NCBI GenBank assembly: GCA_021786655.1
Contig: JAJYMU010000002.1
Span: 1-6,564 of the forward strand
DNA from: Bacteroidota bacterium
GTDB taxonomy: Bacteria > Bacteroidota > Ignavibacteria > Ignavibacteriales > Melioribacteraceae
Length of the DNA: 6,564 nucleotides
Direction: 5' to 3'
The notes below the pieces were generated by a model. The model was not told the DNA's origin, made no database searches, and saw only the letters and a list, made by a program, of their open reading frames with translations. Shown piece by piece: positions 6,256-6,564 of this stretch (position 1 is its first letter; every line of letters starts with the position of its first letter). Position numbers and translations under genes: made by a program.

Positions 6256-6564
6256 TTACTTTATCAGCAGCATTTTCTTTGTGATGGAATTACTTCCGGT
6301 TGTGAGATTATAGAAATAAACACCGCTTGGTAAGGTTGTTGCGTTGAACTCAACTTCATATTTGCCGGCTTCATAAACTCCATCAGCAAGAATTTGGATC
6401 TCTCTTCCAAGTACATCAAACACTTTTAGTTTAACTTGACTCTTTTGAGGAAGCGAGAAACTAATCTTAGTTGTCGGGTTAAATGGATTGGGGTAATTTG
6501 AGATTACCATACTATTATTTTGTTCGTGTGGTGATATAGTTTCTTCCTTTGGTACTAACTGCGC
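6256..6564 (-). CDS. secreted protein with type IX secretion system C-terminal sorting domain (N-terminus outside window)
   Basis: The frame is open from the right edge to TAA at 6256, so the visible 103 residues are the C-terminal end of a longer protein; ATG 6510 is internal. The last 80 or so residues form a type A T9SS sorting domain: SNYPNPFNPTTKISFSLP, then VKLKVFDVLGREIQIL, then AGKYEVEFNATTLPSGVYF and a final KKMLLIK. In the known system this beta-sandwich domain directs periplasmic cargo through the T9SS outer-membrane translocon and is usually removed by the PorU sortase when cargo is released or anchored to the surface. Just before it lies a polar stretch rich in Glu, Ser, Asn and Pro (AQLVPKEETISPHEQNNS), probably the linker after the functional domain. 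The cargo activity cannot be told from this piece. The gene is a separate unit, closed by the hairpin at 6200-6227. Confidence 0.93.
   Translation of the reverse strand, partial: AQLVPKEETISPHEQNNSMVISNYPNPFNPTTKISFSLPQKSQVKLKVFDVLGREIQILADGVYEAGKYEVEFNATTLPSGVYFYNLTTGSNSITKKMLLIK

Noticed and set aside
1..6564. Search by eye for tRNA, rRNA, CRISPR repeats, insertion sequence ends, integrase or toxin-antitoxin genes
   Set aside because: None was seen on either strand. Coding sequence fills nearly all of the window, and gene content and codon style look uniform, with no sign of recent transfer.

Overview
The window is an ordinary, densely packed stretch of a moderately AT-rich bacterial chromosome. 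All six recognisable genes lie on the minus strand, so transcription runs from high to low coordinates. The best clue to the host is the protein at the right edge. It ends in a type IX secretion (T9SS/Por) C-terminal sorting domain of the NYPNPFNPTTKI...GVYFYNL...KMLLIK form. Such domains occur in the Bacteroidota/Chlorobiota/Ignavibacteria group, and this wording is common in Ignavibacteria-like genomes. Shine-Dalgarno sequences are weak or absent before most genes, which fits the same group. The phylum assignment is an inference.

Layout in the direction of transcription: (1) 6564-6256, the C-terminus of a large secreted T9SS cargo protein, closed by a clear hairpin terminator at 6227-6200. 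(2) A 199-base gap holding that terminator and a possible promoter, then plsY (6056-5388) and gpsA (5387-4386), which abut with no spacer. (3) A possible weak terminator overlapping the gpsA stop codon, then recG (4319-2142). (4) A gap of about 120 bases with a plausible promoter (2074-2047) and Shine-Dalgarno sequence, then two paralogous ATP-grasp ligases (2018-942 and 945-1) joined by an ATGA overlap. The second runs off the left edge.

PlsY and GpsA work in consecutive steps of phospholipid synthesis: GpsA makes sn-glycerol-3-phosphate and PlsY acylates it to lysophosphatidate at the membrane. RecG is a replication-fork/recombination helicase and probably only shares the transcription direction. 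The ATP-grasp pair is the least explained part. Both proteins have the fold and ATP/Mg residues of the D-Ala-D-Ala ligase superfamily but lack features expected of a true Ddl, so they probably join other carboxylate and amine substrates. The upstream ligase has no ATG, GTG or TTG at the expected beginning; an AUU start at 2018 is the best candidate seen.

No RNA gene, CRISPR array, insertion sequence, prophage or attachment site was recognised, and no clear novel system. The tandem ligase pair and its start codon are the points most worth following.
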